From Kiloniellaceae bacterium (GTDB lineage Bacteria; Pseudomonadota; Alphaproteobacteria; Kiloniellales; Kiloniellaceae), in contig JAJFGK010000102.1 of the NCBI GenBank assembly GCA_021776195.1, positions 18,462 through 82,461 on the forward strand: 64,000 nt of DNA. The letters run 5' to 3'. Made by a program: the position numbers and the translations under genes. This document shows positions 9,776 through 18,856 of this stretch, one piece after another; positions within the stretch are counted from its first letter, which is position 1, and each line of letters begins with the position of its first letter. Under the pieces are notes generated by a model. It was not told where the DNA came from and did no database searches. It saw only the letters and a list, made by a program, of their open reading frames with translations.

Positions 9776-10633
9776 ATGCCCCACCCGGTCAAAGGGATCG
9801 ACCATGTCTTCTTGCTGGCGGACGATCTGGACGCGAGCCTGGCGCAGTACCAGGCGCTTGGCTTCACGGTGTCGCCGCGCGGCCTGCACAGTGCCGCCAA
9901 GGGCACGGCCAATCATACGATCATGTTCGAGACGGACTACTTCGAGCTGCTTGGGATCGTGACGCCAACCGAAGGCAACAAGGCGCGCCGCGAGCTGCTG
10001 GCCCAAAACGGTCAGGGGCTGCACGCCATCGCCTGCCGGATCGACAACGCGGCGCAAGCCCAGGAAGAACTCGCGGACCTCGGGATTGGCACTCATGGCC
10101 TGAACGACTTCGTCCGGCCGGTCCCCCTGGCCGATGGCGGCACCGGCGAAGCGGCCTTTTCGACACTGATTTTCGATCCGAACGAGGTTCCGCTGGGCAT
10201 GATGTTCATGTGTCAGCACAAGACCCGCGAGGTGGTTTGGCTGCCCGAGCTGCTCACCCACGACAACGGCGCGGTCGCCTTGAAAGAGGTCATCGCCCTC
10301 TCCGAAACGCCCGAAGATACGGCCCGTCGATTGGCGCGTCTTTTCGCCGACAGCCGTATCGAATCGACCAAGAGCGGCGTCGTTGTATCGACTGGCAAGA
10401 GTTCCGCAAAGGTATTGTTCGTGACCCCGGATGCCATGGCCGAACGCCACGGCGAACGTCATTCTTTACCATCCCCAAAAAACGCATTCGCGGCGATCTG
10501 CTTCCGGGTCGCCGATTCGGGCCGAACCCGCGCCGCCCTGGATCGCAACGGGGTCGGGTATGGCGACTCGGAAGGTACCCTCATCGTGGCCTCGAAGCTG
10601 GCCAGCGGCGTCACAGTCGAGTTCCAAGAGTAA
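9776..10633 (+). CDS. VOC-superfamily glyoxalase-like protein
   Basis: From the ATG at 9776, preceded by the ribosome-binding site AAGGGAGAGA, the protein has 285 residues. It opens with [23 protein letters not shown], the first beta-alpha-beta unit of a vicinal oxygen chelate fold, and a second glyoxalase-like half ends with VTVEFQE. The spacing and the segment [15 protein letters not shown] resemble the glyoxalase_3 type. Substrate is unknown; members may be metal-dependent isomerases, dioxygenases or resistance proteins. It sits alone between ypjD (divergent) and ispDF. Confidence 0.75.
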   Translation: MPHPVKGIDHVFLLADDLDASLAQYQALGFTVSPRGLHSAAKGTANHTIMFETDYFELLGIVTPTEGNKARRELLAQNGQGLHAIACRIDNAAQAQEELADLGIGTHGLNDFVRPVPLADGGTGEAAFSTLIFDPNEVPLGMMFMCQHKTREVVWLPELLTHDNGAVALKEVIALSETPEDTARRLARLFADSRIESTKSGVVVSTGKSSAKVLFVTPDAMAERHGERHSLPSPKNAFAAICFRVADSGRTRAALDRNGVGYGDSEGTLIVASKLASGVTVEFQE

Positions 10634-10698
10634 CCGCCGATAGCCCTTGGCCGGCGCCATGGGGCCCACTAGGTTGCGCAGCGGACCAGGAGACAGGA

Positions 10699-11883
10699 AT
10701 GACCACGACAACAGCCTTGATTGTCGCCGCGGGCCGTGGCGCACGCTTCGGCGGCACGCAGCCCAAGCAGTACTCGCGGCTGGGCGGGAAGACGATCTTG
10801 CGGCACAGCCTCGAAGCCTTCTGCAATCATGGGGCCGTCGATGCGGTTCGCGCCGTCATCCACCGCGACGATGCGGACCTCTACCGTGCCAGCGCGGAAG
10901 GTTTGCCGCTCCTGGAGCCGGTTGCGGGCGGCGACACACGCCAGGAGTCGGTGCGGCTGGGCCTCGAAAGCCTCGCGGTATCGGCACCGGCCCAGGTCCT
11001 GATCCATGACGGCGCCCGGCCCCTGGTCGACCCGGCCACCATCGACCGGGTCATCCAGGGTCTGGGAGAACGCCCCGGCGCCATCGCCGCGCTCCAGGTT
11101 GTCGACAGCCTGAAGCAGGGCGCCGACCAGGTCATCTCCGGCGAGCGGAACCGCGACGGACTCTGGCGCGCCCAGACCCCCCAGGGCTTCCACTTCGAGG
11201 CCATTCTCGAGGCGCACCGACAGCAGAGCGGCCAGAGCCTGACCGACGACGCCGCGGTGGCCACGGCAAGCGGGCTGACGGTCGGCCTGGTGCAGGGTGC
11301 CGAAGGGAACATCAAGGTCACGACGAACGACGACCTCGCGACCGCCGAGGGCTACCTGAAGCTGCGCCAGGGTTTGCCACGCGAAGAAGTCCGCAGCGGC
11401 CAGGGCTTCGACGTGCACCGCTTCGGGCCCGGCGATCGGGTCACGCTCTGCGGTCTTGCCATTCCCCACGACCAGGGCCTGGTCGGCCATTCCGACGCCG
11501 ACGTCGCGCTCCACGCCCTGACAGATGCGATTCTCGGCGCGCTCGGGGCCGGCGACATCGGCGAGCATTTTCCGCCCAGCGACCCGCAATGGGCCGGCGC
11601 GGCCTCGGACCGTTTTCTGGCCCACGCCGGCGCCCTGCTCCGGGAACGCGGCGGCCGCCTCGCCAACCTCGATCTCACCCTGATCTGCGAAGTCCCCAAG
11701 ATCGGACCGCACCGCCAGGCCATGGCGGCGCGTATCGCAGAGATCCTGGATCTCGCCCCGGACCGGGTCAGCGTCAAGGCGACCACGACCGAGGGGCTGG
11801 GCTTCACCGGACGCCGCGAGGGCATCGCCGCCCAGGCCATCGCGACGATCTCTCTACCCGGCAGCGCCGATGAGCGGGATTGA
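10699..11883 (+). CDS. ispDF: Bifunctional IspD/IspF of the MEP isoprenoid pathway
   Basis: The enzyme catalyses two non-consecutive MEP-pathway steps: formation of CDP-methylerythritol (IspD) and cyclisation to 2-C-methyl-D-erythritol 2,4-cyclodiphosphate (IspF). The 394 residues start at the ATG at 10699 after an AGGAGACAGGA ribosome-binding site. IspD spans about 1-230 with nucleotide loop [13 protein letters not shown]. IspF begins near residue 233 with metal ligands in GFDVHRF and [15 protein letters not shown], and ends with [21 protein letters not shown]. The fusion is typical of alpha- and epsilonproteobacteria. pgpA follows after 9 bp. Confidence 0.96.
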   Translation: MTTTTALIVAAGRGARFGGTQPKQYSRLGGKTILRHSLEAFCNHGAVDAVRAVIHRDDADLYRASAEGLPLLEPVAGGDTRQESVRLGLESLAVSAPAQVLIHDGARPLVDPATIDRVIQGLGERPGAIAALQVVDSLKQGADQVISGERNRDGLWRAQTPQGFHFEAILEAHRQQSGQSLTDDAAVATASGLTVGLVQGAEGNIKVTTNDDLATAEGYLKLRQGLPREEVRSGQGFDVHRFGPGDRVTLCGLAIPHDQGLVGHSDADVALHALTDAILGALGAGDIGEHFPPSDPQWAGAASDRFLAHAGALLRERGGRLANLDLTLICEVPKIGPHRQAMAARIAEILDLAPDRVSVKATTTEGLGFTGRREGIAAQAIATISLPGSADERD

Positions 11884-11892
11884 ACTGAAGCC

Positions 11893-12435
11893 GTGACCCT
11901 GACCCGCCCCGCCCTTCCCTTCTGGCAGCCGGCGACGCTGATCGCCACCTGGTTCGGCAGCGGTCTGCTGCCCAGGATGCCGGGCACCTGGGGGTCCCTG
12001 GCAGCGGTTCTTTGTGCTTGGCCTTTAATCCATTGGGGCGGCTGGGTTCTACTGCTGGCGGCCAGCTGTCTGCTCTTTCCAATCGGTGTTTGGGCCGGCG
12101 GCCTCTATGCCCAGGCGAAATCCACGAGCAATCCAGAGGCCAGCGACCCCGGCGAGGTCGTGGTCGACGAGGTGGTCGGTCAGTGGGTCGCGCTGCTGCC
12201 GCTGGCTTACGTCGATCCAACCCCCCTTCCAGGCTGGCTCTTGGTCCCGATGGCTTTCGCGCTGTTTCGCCTCTTCGATGTCTGGAAACCCTTCCCGATC
12301 GGTTGGCTGGACCGAAAGATGAAGGGCGCCCTCGGCATCATGATGGACGACGTCGTCGCCGGTCTCTACGCTGTCGTGGCCTACCAGATCCTCAGTGCAG
12401 CGATCATCTTGACCCTCGCCTTCAGACTTCATTAG
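11893..12435 (+). CDS. pgpA: Phosphatidylglycerophosphatase A
   Basis: PgpA removes the phosphate from phosphatidylglycerophosphate to give phosphatidylglycerol in the inner membrane. The 180 residues begin at a GTG (11893), 9 bp after ispDF. Family signatures are GLLPRMPGTWGSLAAV near the N-terminus and DPGEVVVDEVVGQWVALLPL in the middle, the latter holding the metal-binding acidic residues; DVWKPFPIGWLDRK and GALGIMMDDVVAGLYA follow. Three or four hydrophobic helices are visible. It lies in an ispDF-pgpA-cinA operon typical of alphaproteobacteria. Confidence 0.94.
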   Translation: MTLTRPALPFWQPATLIATWFGSGLLPRMPGTWGSLAAVLCAWPLIHWGGWVLLLAASCLLFPIGVWAGGLYAQAKSTSNPEASDPGEVVVDEVVGQWVALLPLAYVDPTPLPGWLLVPMAFALFRLFDVWKPFPIGWLDRKMKGALGIMMDDVVAGLYAVVAYQILSAAIILTLAFRLH

Positions 12436-12445
12436 GACACCTGAC

Positions 12446-12946
12446 GTGACCCGGCTCGATTTCCAAGACCGCAGCGCGGCGCTCCTGGTGGCCTACCGCG
12501 ACAAGGGCCTGAAACTGGCGACCGCGGAGTCCTGCACCGGCGGCCTGGTCGCCGCCAATCTAACCGCCATCGCCGGCTCGTCCGATGTGGTGGAGCGCGG
12601 TTTCGTCACCTACTCCAACGAGGCCAAGATGGAACTGTTGGGCGTTTCCAAGACGACCCTGGAAACCCATGGCGCGGTCAGCGCCGAGACCGCCCGGGCC
12701 ATGGCCGAGGGTGCGCTGGCCCACTCCCATGCCGATGTGGCCGTCTCGGTGACGGGGATCGCGGGCCCCGGCGGCGCCACGGAAACCAAGCCGGTCGGTC
12801 TGGTCCATCTCGGGCTGGCCCGTCGCGGCGGTCCGGTTCGCGACGAAGGCCATGTCTTCCCCGGCGACCGGACGGCGGTGCGCGAGGCCTCGGTCGACCG
12901 GGCCTTGGCGCTGCTGATGGAAGAGGCGGCCCGCGAAACCCCATGA
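12446..12946 (+). CDS. CinA C-terminal-domain amidohydrolase (PncC type)
   Basis: Single-domain CinA/PncC proteins deamidate nicotinamide mononucleotide in NAD recycling. The 166 residues start at a GTG (12446), 10 bp after pgpA. Signature segments are LATAESCTGGLVAANLT, with the catalytic Ser/Thr cluster, GFVTYSNEAKMELLGV, and VSVTGIAGPGGATETKPVG. The N-terminal MoCF-like domain of full CinA is absent, as in many alphaproteobacteria. The stop overlaps the start of the next gene by 4 bp (ATGA). Confidence 0.92.
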   Translation: MTRLDFQDRSAALLVAYRDKGLKLATAESCTGGLVAANLTAIAGSSDVVERGFVTYSNEAKMELLGVSKTTLETHGAVSAETARAMAEGALAHSHADVAVSVTGIAGPGGATETKPVGLVHLGLARRGGPVRDEGHVFPGDRTAVREASVDRALALLMEEAARETP

Positions 12947-13743
12947 CCTTTTCCCAAGGTCCTTTGGGCAAGCCATCCGGTGGCGGTGGCGGTGCCATGC
13001 CTCAACAGGCGAGCGACCTGCTGCTTGTTTTGATTTTCTCCCTGGTCGGTTTGAAATTCGTTCCGCCCCTCTTGATCGGTCTGTTTTTTGACCGCGATCC
13101 GGGCAGCGGAGAGATTGAGGCGTCTTCACGAGTTTTGGCGTTGGCCGTCCTTTATGTCACTCACAGTCTGATAATCCTGGCCTGTGTGCGGGCCTACGCT
13201 CTTCGCCGGTACGGTCTCACCTGGCGGGATCTGGGTGTCGGCCCCTTCGAAAAACAGCATTTCAAGCTGGGGCTGGTAGCGGGACTGCTCGCGGTGCCCG
13301 CGGTCTTGATCTTATCCTTGATCGTGGAAGCCTGGCTGGGTCGTGACATCGAAAACCCGCAACTCGAGGTGCTGGCCCCCATGGGCAGCTCCCTGAGCGG
13401 CTTTCTTCTGATCGCGGGTCTAGGCAGCACCCTGGTGCCGCTTGCCGAAGAGATCGCCTTCAGGGGGCTGTTTTATCAGTGGCTGCGCCAACGCTGGGGT
13501 ATTCAGGTCGCGCTCATTGTCTCGGCGCTATTATTCGCGGTGATGCATGAGGTGCCCGAGATTATTCCCGCCATCACGGCGCTTGGGATCATCTTTGCCG
13601 CCCTGCTGCAGATTACCCGGTCGATTTGGCCGGCTGTGGTCGCCCACGGAACCTTTAACTTCGTGATGACGACCTTTCTCTATTTAGAGCTGAGCGGACA
13701 GGGCGGCGCGGCGACCGCGTTGTTGCTCGCAGGCGGGCCATAG
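12943..13743 (+). CDS. CPBP-family intramembrane glutamic endopeptidase
   Basis: The 266-residue membrane protein has six to eight hydrophobic helices and the CPBP (Abi, Rce1-like) motifs: EEIAFRGLFYQWLRQ with the catalytic glutamates at about 169-170, FAVMHEVPEI with a conserved His, and HGTFNFVMT near the C-terminus. Such proteases cleave substrates within the membrane; many bacterial members have no known substrate. Translation is coupled to cinA by an ATGA overlap at 12943-12946. Its last 64 bp overlap, tail to tail, the end of ratA on the other strand. Confidence 0.88.
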   Translation: MTFSQGPLGKPSGGGGGAMPQQASDLLLVLIFSLVGLKFVPPLLIGLFFDRDPGSGEIEASSRVLALAVLYVTHSLIILACVRAYALRRYGLTWRDLGVGPFEKQHFKLGLVAGLLAVPAVLILSLIVEAWLGRDIENPQLEVLAPMGSSLSGFLLIAGLGSTLVPLAEEIAFRGLFYQWLRQRWGIQVALIVSALLFAVMHEVPEIIPAITALGIIFAALLQITRSIWPAVVAHGTFNFVMTTFLYLELSGQGGAATALLLAGGP

Positions 13744-14177
13744 AGGGCGCGGGCGCGGGTTTCGAAAGCGCCGACCATGCGTTTGACCGCCTCGGTGAAG
13801 ACGGCCTCCATGATAGTTTGCAAAAGCCGCGAACGAAACGCGAAATCGACGTGGAAATCGATCTCGCAGCCCGTCTCGTGCGGCAGGAAACACCAGTTGT
13901 TGGTCAGGTACTTGAAAGGGCCGTCGCAGTAGGCAACGTCGATCTTGAGGTTTTCCGGGTCCAGCGTGACCCGACTGGTGAAGCGCTCGCGCACCATTTT
14001 GAAACCAATCACCAGATCGGCCACCAGCAGCGCCGGGCTGCGCTCACGAATGCGGGCGGCGATACACCAGGGCAAAAACTCGGGGTAGCGTTCGACCTCG
14101 GCGACCAGTTGATAAAGCTGGGCCGGGCTGTAGGGCAGCACGCGCTTTTCCGAGTGCGTTGGCACGCCGTCGTTCAA
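13680..14177 (-). CDS. RatA/Coq10-like START-domain protein
   Basis: The 165 residues match the ubiquinone-binding Coq10/RatA family of START-like proteins: YSPAQLYQLVAEVERYPEFL near the N-terminus, FTSRVTLDPENLKIDV in the middle, and a closing helix with EAVFTEAVKRMVGAFETRA. Family members bind ubiquinone and support respiration; the toxin name comes from one study of E. coli RatA. In relatives this gene usually follows lipA directly. Here a chemoreceptor module lies between them. Its 3' end converges on and overlaps the CPBP gene by 64 bp. Confidence 0.88.
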   Translation of the reverse strand: MNDGVPTHSEKRVLPYSPAQLYQLVAEVERYPEFLPWCIAARIRERSPALLVADLVIGFKMVRERFTSRVTLDPENLKIDVAYCDGPFKYLTNNWCFLPHETGCEIDFHVDFAFRSRLLQTIMEAVFTEAVKRMVGAFETRARALYGPPASNNAVAAPPCPLSSK

Positions 14178-14583
14178 ACCTCATGGCAACAAGCGAAACG
14201 ATTATCCTGCGCCCTTGCGGACCACTGCTTGCATAGCCCAGCCAGTGACCTGCCTCAAGCCCGCCCAAACCCGATCACCGGGATTCAGTCTTAACTGATG
14301 CAAGCACCATCAATAATAGAAATGGATTAACTACACTACTTTTTAGGGATGTTCCATTTGATTTACATACGAGAAATCAGCACATGGAAATATTTGTTTA
14401 AACGAATAAAATTCATAAGTTTTTGAAAACATTTATATAATCTAATCCTCAATTACTCTTTTAGTTGATTTTCGTTACAAATTAAAATCATCAATTTTTG
14501 AGAAAGGAATTGCAACTAATTTTACCTTCACGATCCCGACTGCACGCTAAATACGCAAATGGATCGAGAGAAAGGGACTAAAC
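14178..14583. other. AT-rich non-coding tract upstream of the chemoreceptor module
   Basis: No gene is visible. From about 14290 to 14530 the DNA is strikingly AT-rich compared with the GC-rich surroundings, with runs such as TTTATATAAT. It marks one edge of the plus-strand chemoreceptor insertion and probably holds that module's promoter. No inverted repeat or target duplication was recognised by eye. Confidence 0.7.
14412..14441 (+). promoter_or_regulatory. Possible sigma70-type promoter for the PAS/chemoreceptor genes
   Basis: A perfect -10 hexamer TATAAT lies at 14436-14441, with a weak -35 match TTCATA at 14412-14417, spacer 18 bp. It is about 140 bp upstream of the PAS gene. In such AT-rich DNA chance matches are frequent, so this is only a candidate. 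Confidence 0.3.
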
Positions 14584-15153
14584 ATGGGACTGAGCCTTCA
14601 GTTAACGGAGACAAAGACGCAGCGGACAAACAGCCGCGCGCCCAAGCCGTCGGGTGTGGAGCGGACGTTCGGCGATCACGAACTGATCGTCTCGAAAACC
14701 GATCTCAAGGGTCGGATTACCTACGCCAACGATGTTTTCCTGAGGCTCGCGGATTATCCGCAGTCTGATGTCCTCGGCGCGCCCCACAACCTCATTCGTC
14801 ATCCCGATATGCCACGCTGCGTTTTCAAGCTCCTCTGGGATACGCTCCCGACGGGGCGCGAAATTTTCGCCTATATCGTCAATATGTCCGGCCTTGGCCA
14901 CCACTATTGGGTCTTCGCCCATGTGACGCCCAGCTTCGGACCGAGCGGCGATATCGTCGGCTACCACTCCAACCGACGCGTGCCCAATCGCGAAATCCTG
15001 ACGCAGACGATCATTCCGCTCTACCGCCGCCTACTGGAGGAGGAAGAGCGCCATTCCAGCCGCAAAGCCGGCATGGCGGCCTCCTCCGCCATGCTTTTGG
15101 AATTCCTCAAAGACAAGGGCGTGAGCTATGAAGAATTTATCCTCGCTAACTAA
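14584..15153 (+). CDS. Aer-like PAS-domain sensor protein
   Basis: The 189-residue soluble protein carries one PAS domain (about 25-135) of the Aer-like chemoreceptor type: IVSKTDLKGRITYANDVFL, LGAPHNLIRHPDMPRCVFK, and HHYWVFAHVTPSF followed by GDIVGYHSNRRVPNRE. This PAS class often binds a flavin and reports redox or oxygen state; the cofactor is not proven here. Its last 26 bp overlap, in another frame, the start of a membrane chemoreceptor reading frame, so the two are translationally coupled and may act as a split Aer. The C-terminal helix (130-189) could dock on the receptor. Confidence 0.85.
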   Translation: MGLSLQLTETKTQRTNSRAPKPSGVERTFGDHELIVSKTDLKGRITYANDVFLRLADYPQSDVLGAPHNLIRHPDMPRCVFKLLWDTLPTGREIFAYIVNMSGLGHHYWVFAHVTPSFGPSGDIVGYHSNRRVPNREILTQTIIPLYRRLLEEEERHSSRKAGMAASSAMLLEFLKDKGVSYEEFILAN

Positions 15154-15496
15154 AGCCGAGGGGGCGCTTGGCGTAGCCCTGTTCGGAATTGCCGGCGCCC
15201 TCGTCCTGCAGTTCACCGCTGTCGGTCCCACCTGGCTTCCTGGAATGCCAGGCGCCGTGGCCATCGCCAGCACCCTCTTTGCCGGCGCCATGCTTCGGAA
15301 GGTCAAGGGCCAAATCGGAGAAGCCGCCCGGGTCTGCGCCGCGGTCGCCGAGGGCGACTTCGAGGTCCGGGTCTGTCCGGTCCGCGAGGCCGGCAATATC
15401 GGTGAGATGATGTGGTCGATCAACCGGCTGATCGACCGCACCGATGCCTATGTCAGAGAATCTTCGGTCTCGATGGAGTACGTGTCGAAAAACTAG
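15128..15496 (+). pseudogene. Methyl-accepting chemotaxis protein, N-terminal part (membrane hairpin and HAMP), ended by in-frame TAG
   Basis: This 122-residue reading frame has a short cytoplasmic start, two adjacent hydrophobic helices (about 13-30 and 39-56) without a periplasmic ligand domain, and a HAMP-like segment (EGDFEVRVCPVREAGNIGEM). It stops at TAG (15494-15496) right after SMEYVSKN. The same frame continues beyond the TAG with [14 protein letters not shown] and the complete signalling domain. Receptors of this class run continuously through this point. It could be a disrupted gene, a read-through gene or a sequencing error. Confidence 0.7.
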
Positions 15497-15511
15497 TACT
15501 TCCGGCATATC

Positions 15512-16438
15512 GTGACGATGGGATTGAACGGATTCTTCGAGCAGGCAGCTCATTCCATCAACGGCGCGACCAAGTCGATTGCCGCCAAGGCATCCGACTT
15601 CAAGGAGATCGCGAGCTCTTTCGATAACGAAGTGAAGGAGATCATCCAGTCGGTGGCCACCGCTTCGGGACAGATGAACGACCAAGCCGGCACGATGCAG
15701 AAAATGGCCGCGCAGACCAGCGAGCAGGCCACCACGATCTCGGCGGCGGCGGAGGAAGCGTCGGTGAGCGTGCAAACCGTGGCGTCGGCCGCGGAACAAC
15801 TGAGCCAATCGATCGGCGAAATCAGCAATCAGGTCGCTCACTCCAGCGACATCACCAATGGCGCCGTCGAGGGGATCCGGAGAACCGGCGCTACCGTTGC
15901 CTCGCTGTCCGCCGCGGCGGAGAAGATTGGAACGATCATCCAGATTATCTCGGATATCGCGGGACAGACCAATCTCCTGGCCCTTAACGCAACGATCGAA
16001 GCGGCGCGCGCCGGCGAGGCCGGCAAGGGCTTTGCCGTTGTCGCCTCGGAGGTAAAATCCCTGGCCAACCAAACCGGCAAGGCGACCGAGGACATCACGG
16101 CGCAGATCGCGGACATCCAGAGGATAACCAGCGAAGCCGTGGTAAATTTCGAAGACCTGGGCAAATCGGTCCAAGAGGTCAACGAAATCACCACGACGAT
16201 CACCGCCTCGGTACAGGAGCAAGACGCCGCAACCCAGGAAATCGCACGCAGCGTCGAACAGGCTTCGTCGGGCGCCGCCGAGGTTACGAGTTCGATCCAT
16301 TCCGTCAGCAGCAACGCCGGCGATACGGAGAGCGGCGCCGGAGAGGTGCTCGCCGCCGCCGACACCCTGACCCAGGAAACTCAAAAGCTCGCCACGCAGA
16401 TGGCTCAACTGTCCGACGCGATCGAAAAGGTCGCCTAA
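15512..16438 (+). pseudogene. Methyl-accepting chemotaxis protein, cytoplasmic signalling part after the in-frame TAG
   Basis: This is the C-terminal part of the interrupted receptor, in the same frame as 15128-15496. If translated alone it could start at the GTG at 15512, giving 308 residues, but no convincing ribosome-binding site precedes it. It is a long helical hairpin whose tip contains the near-invariant [20 protein letters not shown] and [18 protein letters not shown], the CheA/CheW-contacting region. There is no C-terminal CheR-binding pentapeptide. Without the membrane part it would be a soluble receptor fragment. Confidence 0.75.
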
Positions 16439-16480
16439 CCCGTCGAGTAAGGGGAGTGGCGGGCCTGAACGCGGCTTGCC

Positions 16481-17437
16481 CTACCCGGTGGCCGCCAGCT
16501 TGGCCGCGCGGGCGGCGCGCAGCCGAACGAAATCGTCGCCGGCGTGATAGGAGGAGCGGGTCAGGGGCGAGGCCGCGACCATGAGAAAGCCCTTGCCGTA
16601 GGCTTTGGTCTCGTACTCCTTGAACTCCTCGGGCGTGACGAAGCGGTCGACCGCGTGGTGCTTGGGGGTCGGCTGCAGGTACTGGCCGATGGTCAGGAAG
16701 TCGACCTCGGCCGAGCGCAGGTCGTCCATTACCTGAAGCACCTCTTCCCTGCCCTCGCCGAGCCCAACCATCATGCCCGACTTGGTGAACATCGAGGGAT
16801 CGAGACGCTTGACCTCGTCCAGCAGGCGCAGGCTGTGGAAGTAGCGCGCGCCGTGGCGGACCTCGTTGTAGAGCCGCGGCACGGTCTCCAGATTGTGGTT
16901 GAAGACGTCGGGCCGGGCCGCCACCACGACCTCCAGCGCCCCCTCCTTGCGCAGGAAATCCGGGGTCAGGACCTCGATCGTGGTCTCCGGGGAGGCCTCG
17001 CGGATGGCCGTGATCACGGCCGCGATGTGCGCCGCGCCGCCGTCCGGCAGGTCGTCGCGATCGACCGAGGTCACCACCACGTGATTCAGGCCGAGCAAGG
17101 CCACCGAGGCGGCCACGTTGGTCGGCTCGAAGGGATCGAGCGCGCCGGGCTTGCCGGTCGCCACGTTGCAAAAGCTGCAGGCCCGGGTGCAGATCTCGCC
17201 CATGACCATCATGGTGGCGTGCCCCTTGGCCCAGCATTCTCCGATGTTGGGACAGGCCGCCTCCTCGCAGACCGTGGTCAGGCTGTGGTCGCGCATGATC
17301 TTGCGGGTTTCGTGGTATTCCGCCGAGGTCGGCGCCTTGACCCGGAGCCAGGGCGGCTTGCCGCGGCGCACCGGGTTGTCGGGCTTGTGGGCCTTCTCCG
17401 GGTGGCGCGGCCGCTGGTCTTTGACGAGTTCTGCCAT
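16481..17437 (-). CDS. lipA: Lipoyl synthase
   Basis: LipA is a radical-SAM enzyme inserting two sulfurs into protein-bound octanoyl groups to make lipoyl cofactors. From the ATG at 17437 (a GTG lies 6 bp upstream) it has 318 residues. The auxiliary cluster cysteines are C57, C62 and C68 ([12 protein letters not shown]); the radical-SAM cluster is CTRACSFC (C83, C87, C90); and the C-terminal TRSSY motif is present. Its substrates, the lipoyl domains of PdhB and PdhC, are encoded just upstream. It follows lpdA within a few base pairs. Confidence 0.97.
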   Translation of the reverse strand: MAELVKDQRPRHPEKAHKPDNPVRRGKPPWLRVKAPTSAEYHETRKIMRDHSLTTVCEEAACPNIGECWAKGHATMMVMGEICTRACSFCNVATGKPGALDPFEPTNVAASVALLGLNHVVVTSVDRDDLPDGGAAHIAAVITAIREASPETTIEVLTPDFLRKEGALEVVVAARPDVFNHNLETVPRLYNEVRHGARYFHSLRLLDEVKRLDPSMFTKSGMMVGLGEGREEVLQVMDDLRSAEVDFLTIGQYLQPTPKHHAVDRFVTPEEFKEYETKAYGKGFLMVAASPLTRSSYHAGDDFVRLRAARAAKLAATG

Positions 17438-17443
17438 GATCAC

Positions 17444-18844
17444 TTAAAAGTGGATAACCCGGTCGTAAGCATCAAGCACTGATTCGTGCATCATCTCCGA
17501 CAGGGTCGGATGCGGGAAGACCGTGTGCATCAGGTCTTCCTCCGTGGTCTCCAGGCCCATGGCCACGACGAATCCCTGGATCAGCTCGGTCACCTCGGCA
17601 CCGACCATGTGGGCGCCCAGGAGCTGGCCGGTCTTGGCGTCGAAGACCGTCTTCACCAAGCCGTCGGGCTCGCCCAGGGCAATGGCCTTGCCGTTGCCGG
17701 CGAAGGGAAAGCGCCCGACACGGACCTCGTGGCCGGCTTCCTTGGCCTTGGCTTCGGTCAGGCCGACCGAGGCAATCTGCGGCTGGCAGTAGGTGCAGCC
17801 GGGGATCTTCGCCTTGTCCATGGGGTGGGTCTTCATGCCGGCAATCGCCTCGACGCAGATGACGCCCTCGTGCTCGGCCTTGTGCGCCAGCATGGGCGGC
17901 CCGGCCACGTCGCCGATGGCATAGAGACCGGGCTCGGCGGTGCGGCCCTGGCCGTCGACCACGATACAGCCGCGGTCGGTCTTCGCCTTGGTGCTTTCCA
18001 GGCCGAGATCTTCGATGTTGCCGACCACGCCGACCGCCGAGATAACCCGGTCGACCGTGAGGGTCTGGGCCTTGCCTTTGTCATCCTCGATGGTCGCGGT
18101 CACGCTGTTGGCCTGGCGATCGAGCTTGGTCACCTTGGCCCCCGAGAGGATGGTCATGCCCTGCTTCTCGAACTGCTTGCGGGCCTGGGCGGCAATCTCG
18201 ACGTCCTCGACCGGCAGGATCCGCGGCAGCACCTCGACCACCGTCACCGCCGCGCCCATGGTGCGGAAGAAACTGGCGAACTCGATGCCGATGGCGCCGC
18301 TGCCGATCACCAGCAGCGACTTGGGCATGGTCTCCGGCACCAGCGCCTCGAAGTAGGTCCAGACCAGCTTGCCGTCGGGCTCCAGATCCGGCAGGCTGCG
18401 CGGCCGCGCGCCGGTGGCGACAATGACATGCGGCGCGGTGAAGGTGCCCACCGCCGCGCCCTCGTGGGTTACCGCAACCTTGCCCGCGCCCGCCAGCTTT
18501 CCGGTGCCGTCGATCACGGTCACTTTGTTTTTCTTCAACAGGTGCGCGACGCCGCCATTCAAGCGCTTGGAGACCTTGCGCGAACGCTGGACCACCTTGG
18601 CCAGGTCGAAAGAGACGCCCTCGGCCGAGAGGCCGTAGTCGCCGGCATGCTGAAAGTAGTGATAGATCTCGGAACTGCGCAGCAGCGCCTTGGTCGGAAT
18701 GCAGCCCCAGTTGAGGCAGATGCCGCCGAGATGCTGCTTTTCGACCACCGCCACCTTCTTGCCGAGCTGGGCGGCGCGGATGGCGGCGACATAGCCGCCC
18801 GGCCCGCCGCCGATGATGATGATGTCGTACTGCGCGTCAGCCAT
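17444..18844 (-). CDS. lpdA: Dihydrolipoyl dehydrogenase (E3)
   Basis: E3 reoxidises the dihydrolipoyl arms of 2-oxoacid dehydrogenase complexes, passing electrons through FAD to NAD. The 466 residues show the FAD loop GGGPGGY (12-18), the redox disulfide GGICLNWGCIP (C43, C48), an NAD-binding loop (GSGAIGIEFASFF), and the catalytic His-Glu pair in HTVFPHPTLSE (H445, E450). It lies 12 bp after pdhC, inside pdhA-pdhB-pdhC-lpdA-lipA, so it probably serves pyruvate dehydrogenase. Confidence 0.97.
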   Translation of the reverse strand: MADAQYDIIIIGGGPGGYVAAIRAAQLGKKVAVVEKQHLGGICLNWGCIPTKALLRSSEIYHYFQHAGDYGLSAEGVSFDLAKVVQRSRKVSKRLNGGVAHLLKKNKVTVIDGTGKLAGAGKVAVTHEGAAVGTFTAPHVIVATGARPRSLPDLEPDGKLVWTYFEALVPETMPKSLLVIGSGAIGIEFASFFRTMGAAVTVVEVLPRILPVEDVEIAAQARKQFEKQGMTILSGAKVTKLDRQANSVTATIEDDKGKAQTLTVDRVISAVGVVGNIEDLGLESTKAKTDRGCIVVDGQGRTAEPGLYAIGDVAGPPMLAHKAEHEGVICVEAIAGMKTHPMDKAKIPGCTYCQPQIASVGLTEAKAKEAGHEVRVGRFPFAGNGKAIALGEPDGLVKTVFDAKTGQLLGAHMVGAEVTELIQGFVVAMGLETTEEDLMHTVFPHPTLSEMMHESVLDAYDRVIHF

Positions 18845-18856
18845 CGTCGCCGGCTC

